A DNA stretch of 64,000 nucleotides, taken from positions 62,001-126,000 of the forward strand of contig CAVRGH010000004.1 of the NCBI GenBank assembly GCA_963720675.1, read 5' to 3'. This DNA comes from JALHSW01 sp963720675 (lineage in GTDB: Bacteria > Actinomycetota > Acidimicrobiia > IMCC26256 > PALSA-555). The position numbers and the translations under genes are program-made. Below the pieces are notes generated by a model that searched no databases, was not told where the DNA came from, and was given only the letters and a program-made list of their open reading frames with translations. Shown here piece by piece: positions 62,700 to 64,000 of this stretch (positions within the stretch are counted from its first letter, which is position 1; every line of letters begins with the position of its first letter).

Positions 62700-64000
62700 C
62701 CAACCCGAGCTTCACGCGCGCGCTCGCCCGGATCCCGGGCGGGGTGTCGTCGCCGGTCCGTTCGTTCGGTGCGGTGGGTGGCGAGCCGTTCTTCGTGCGG
62801 CGCGCCGAGGGCGCCCGGCTCTGGGACGAGGACGGCAACGAGTACCTCGACTACGTGCAGTCGTGGGGTGCCTCCATCCTCGGACACGCCGATCCCCGCG
62901 TCGTCGAAGCGGTGCAACGGGCCGCGGCCGACGGGACGTCCTACGGCGCACCCACGCTGCGTGAGGTCGAGCTCGCCGAGGCGATCGCGGACCGGGTGGC
63001 ATCGGTCGAGAAGGTCCGGCTGGTGTCCTCGGGCACCGAGGCCGCCATGACCGCGGTCCGACTCGCCCGTGGCGCCACCGGCCGCCCCAAGATCCTGAAG
63101 TTCGCGGGCTGCTACCACGGGCACGTCGACGCGCTGCTCGTCGCCGCAGGGAGCGGCGTGGCGACGCTCGGGCTGCCGGGCTCGGCCGGCGTCACCCCGG
63201 GGGCCGTCGCCGACACCGTCGTGGTGCCGTACAACGACGGGCCAGGACTCGACGCCGCCTTCGCCGAGCACGGCGACGCCCTGGCCGCGGTGCTGGTCGA
63301 GCCGGTCGCCGCCAACATGGGGCTCGTGCCGCCCGTCGACGGGTTCCTCGAGCACCTCAGGCAGCGGTGCACCGAACACGGAACGTTGCTGGTGTGCGAC
63401 GAGGTGATCACCGGCTTCCGGGTCGGGCTCGGTGGAGCGCAGGGCCGGTTCGGGATCACGCCGGACCTCTCGATCTTCGGGAAGGTCGTCGGCGGCGGGA
63501 TGCCGCTCGCGGCGATCGGCGGGCCGGTCGCGCTGATGGACGAGCTCGCCCCGCTCGGCCCCGTGTACCAGGCGGGCACGCTGGCCGGGAACCCGATCGC
63601 GACCGCGGCCGGGCTCGCGGTGCTCGCACAGCTCGACGACGATTCCTACGTCGAGCTCGAGCGGATCGCGACCCGCCTGTCCGACGGACTGGCGAAGGCG
63701 GCCGGCGACGCGGGCGTCGCTCTGCAGCTGCCACGCGCCTGGACGATCGACGGTCTGTTCTTCATCGGGTCCGGGACGGACGACGCTCCGGTGCGCGACT
63801 ACGAGGACGCGAAGGCCGCCGACGCCGACGCGTACGCCCGCTTCTTCCACGGGATGCTCGAGCGTGGGGTCTTCCTCGCGCCGAGCGCCTTCGAGTCGAC
63901 GTTCCCGAGCCTCGCCCACACCGACGCCGACATCGACCGCACGATCGCCGCCGCCTCCGAGGTCCTCGGTCGTTTCGGCGTCGGAAATGAGTGTCGCACA
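62696..64000 (+). CDS. hemL: Glutamate-1-semialdehyde 2,1-aminomutase, 3' end cut by the window
   Basis: 435 codons in frame to the last base, no stop seen. The GTG at 62696 overlaps the hemB stop. It carries ARIPGGVSSPVRSFGAVGG, VRLVSSGTEAAMTAVRLARG, YHGHVDALLVAAGSG, CDEVITGFRVG and the PLP lysine in FGKVVGGGMPLAAIGG. All these match canonical HemL, which makes 5-aminolevulinate. Because HemL is about 430 residues, the stop should be only a few codons past the window, unless the GNECRT end means a late frame error. Confidence 0.93.
   Translation, partial: MTNPSFTRALARIPGGVSSPVRSFGAVGGEPFFVRRAEGARLWDEDGNEYLDYVQSWGASILGHADPRVVEAVQRAAADGTSYGAPTLREVELAEAIADRVASVEKVRLVSSGTEAAMTAVRLARGATGRPKILKFAGCYHGHVDALLVAAGSGVATLGLPGSAGVTPGAVADTVVVPYNDGPGLDAAFAEHGDALAAVLVEPVAANMGLVPPVDGFLEHLRQRCTEHGTLLVCDEVITGFRVGLGGAQGRFGITPDLSIFGKVVGGGMPLAAIGGPVALMDELAPLGPVYQAGTLAGNPIATAAGLAVLAQLDDDSYVELERIATRLSDGLAKAAGDAGVALQLPRAWTIDGLFFIGSGTDDAPVRDYEDAKAADADAYARFFHGMLERGVFLAPSAFESTFPSLAHTDADIDRTIAAASEVLGRFGVGNECRT

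Noticed and set aside
1..64000. tRNA, rRNA, CRISPR array or insertion sequence
   Set aside because: No cloverleaf-type T-loop consensus, rRNA core, regularly spaced repeat array or transposase was found on reading both strands by eye; a covariance-model search could still find something I missed.

Overview
The window is chromosomal DNA from a high-GC actinobacterium. This is inferred from strong G/C bias at third codon positions, many GTG starts, ATGA-type gene overlaps, and actinobacterial marker genes: an mshA-like glycosyltransferase followed by a YbjN gene, proC followed by a small BldC/excisionase-type regulator, an RsiG-type c-di-GMP anti-sigma factor, and a rex-hemA-hemC-cobA/hemD-hemB-hemL block. 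The order mshA, ybjN, proC, small HTH gene, hemA, hemC, hemD, hemB resembles mycobacteria, but the other content suggests a deeper lineage such as Acidimicrobiia; that placement is a guess. I saw no rRNA, tRNA, CRISPR array, transposase, integrase or prophage gene.

Region 1 (0-12.3 kb): an Lrp/AsnC regulator with an operator cluster upstream; a stand-alone adenylation-carrier-thioesterase (NRPS-like) gene; a PuuB-like polyamine oxidase; a bioA-bioF-bioD operon without bioB; and, divergent from it, a tightly overlapping five-gene catabolic operon (cysteine-less thiolase-like protein, DUF35 Zn/OB-fold protein, tandem ferredoxin-like protein, epimerase, amidohydrolase). Region 2 (12.3-18.6 kb): a broken secreted DUF4185-like gene, a molybdenum hydroxylase (FAD subunit plus an apparently fused Fe-S/molybdopterin polypeptide) and a conserved gene of unknown function. 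Region 3 (18.6-26.2 kb): a polyamine uptake and breakdown locus with a HemL-like aminotransferase, an aldehyde dehydrogenase and a PotABCD-type transporter. The dehydrogenase/transporter control region carries a perfect inverted repeat whose left arm lies in a 21-base block identical to one upstream of the Lrp gene 21 kb away, so these genes probably form one regulon.

Region 4 (26-34 kb): mixed genes, including HIT, a membrane glycosyltransferase, two SDR dehydrogenases, a hotdog thioesterase, a two-domain zinc metallopeptidase with a dead second domain, a TIM-barrel isomerase and an M23 peptidase. Region 5 (34-44 kb): a metal and redox island with ZnuABC, a YcnI-like protein, a CDF exporter, a divergent ECF sigma/anti-sigma pair, a CopC-CopD fusion, DsbB, a CPHC thioredoxin-fold protein and a Fur-family regulator. 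Region 6 (44-56.5 kb): housekeeping genes, including MoaD, superoxide dismutase, RsiG, MshA, YbjN, ProC, BldC-like, SAM hydrolase, a 30-residue membrane protein and an acyl-CoA ligase. Region 7 (56.5-64 kb): Rex with a candidate Rex operator, then tetrapyrrole synthesis from glutamyl-tRNA towards uroporphyrinogen III and siroheme; hemL runs off the end of the window.

Caution: about a dozen otherwise intact genes, including hemA, need single-base frame corrections. The scatter across unrelated and probably essential genes points mainly to insertion/deletion errors in the sequence rather than to pseudogenes. Frame-corrected genes are listed as one entry each, with the break stated. Two genes, rex and znuC, lack a normal start codon and appear to begin at ATC.
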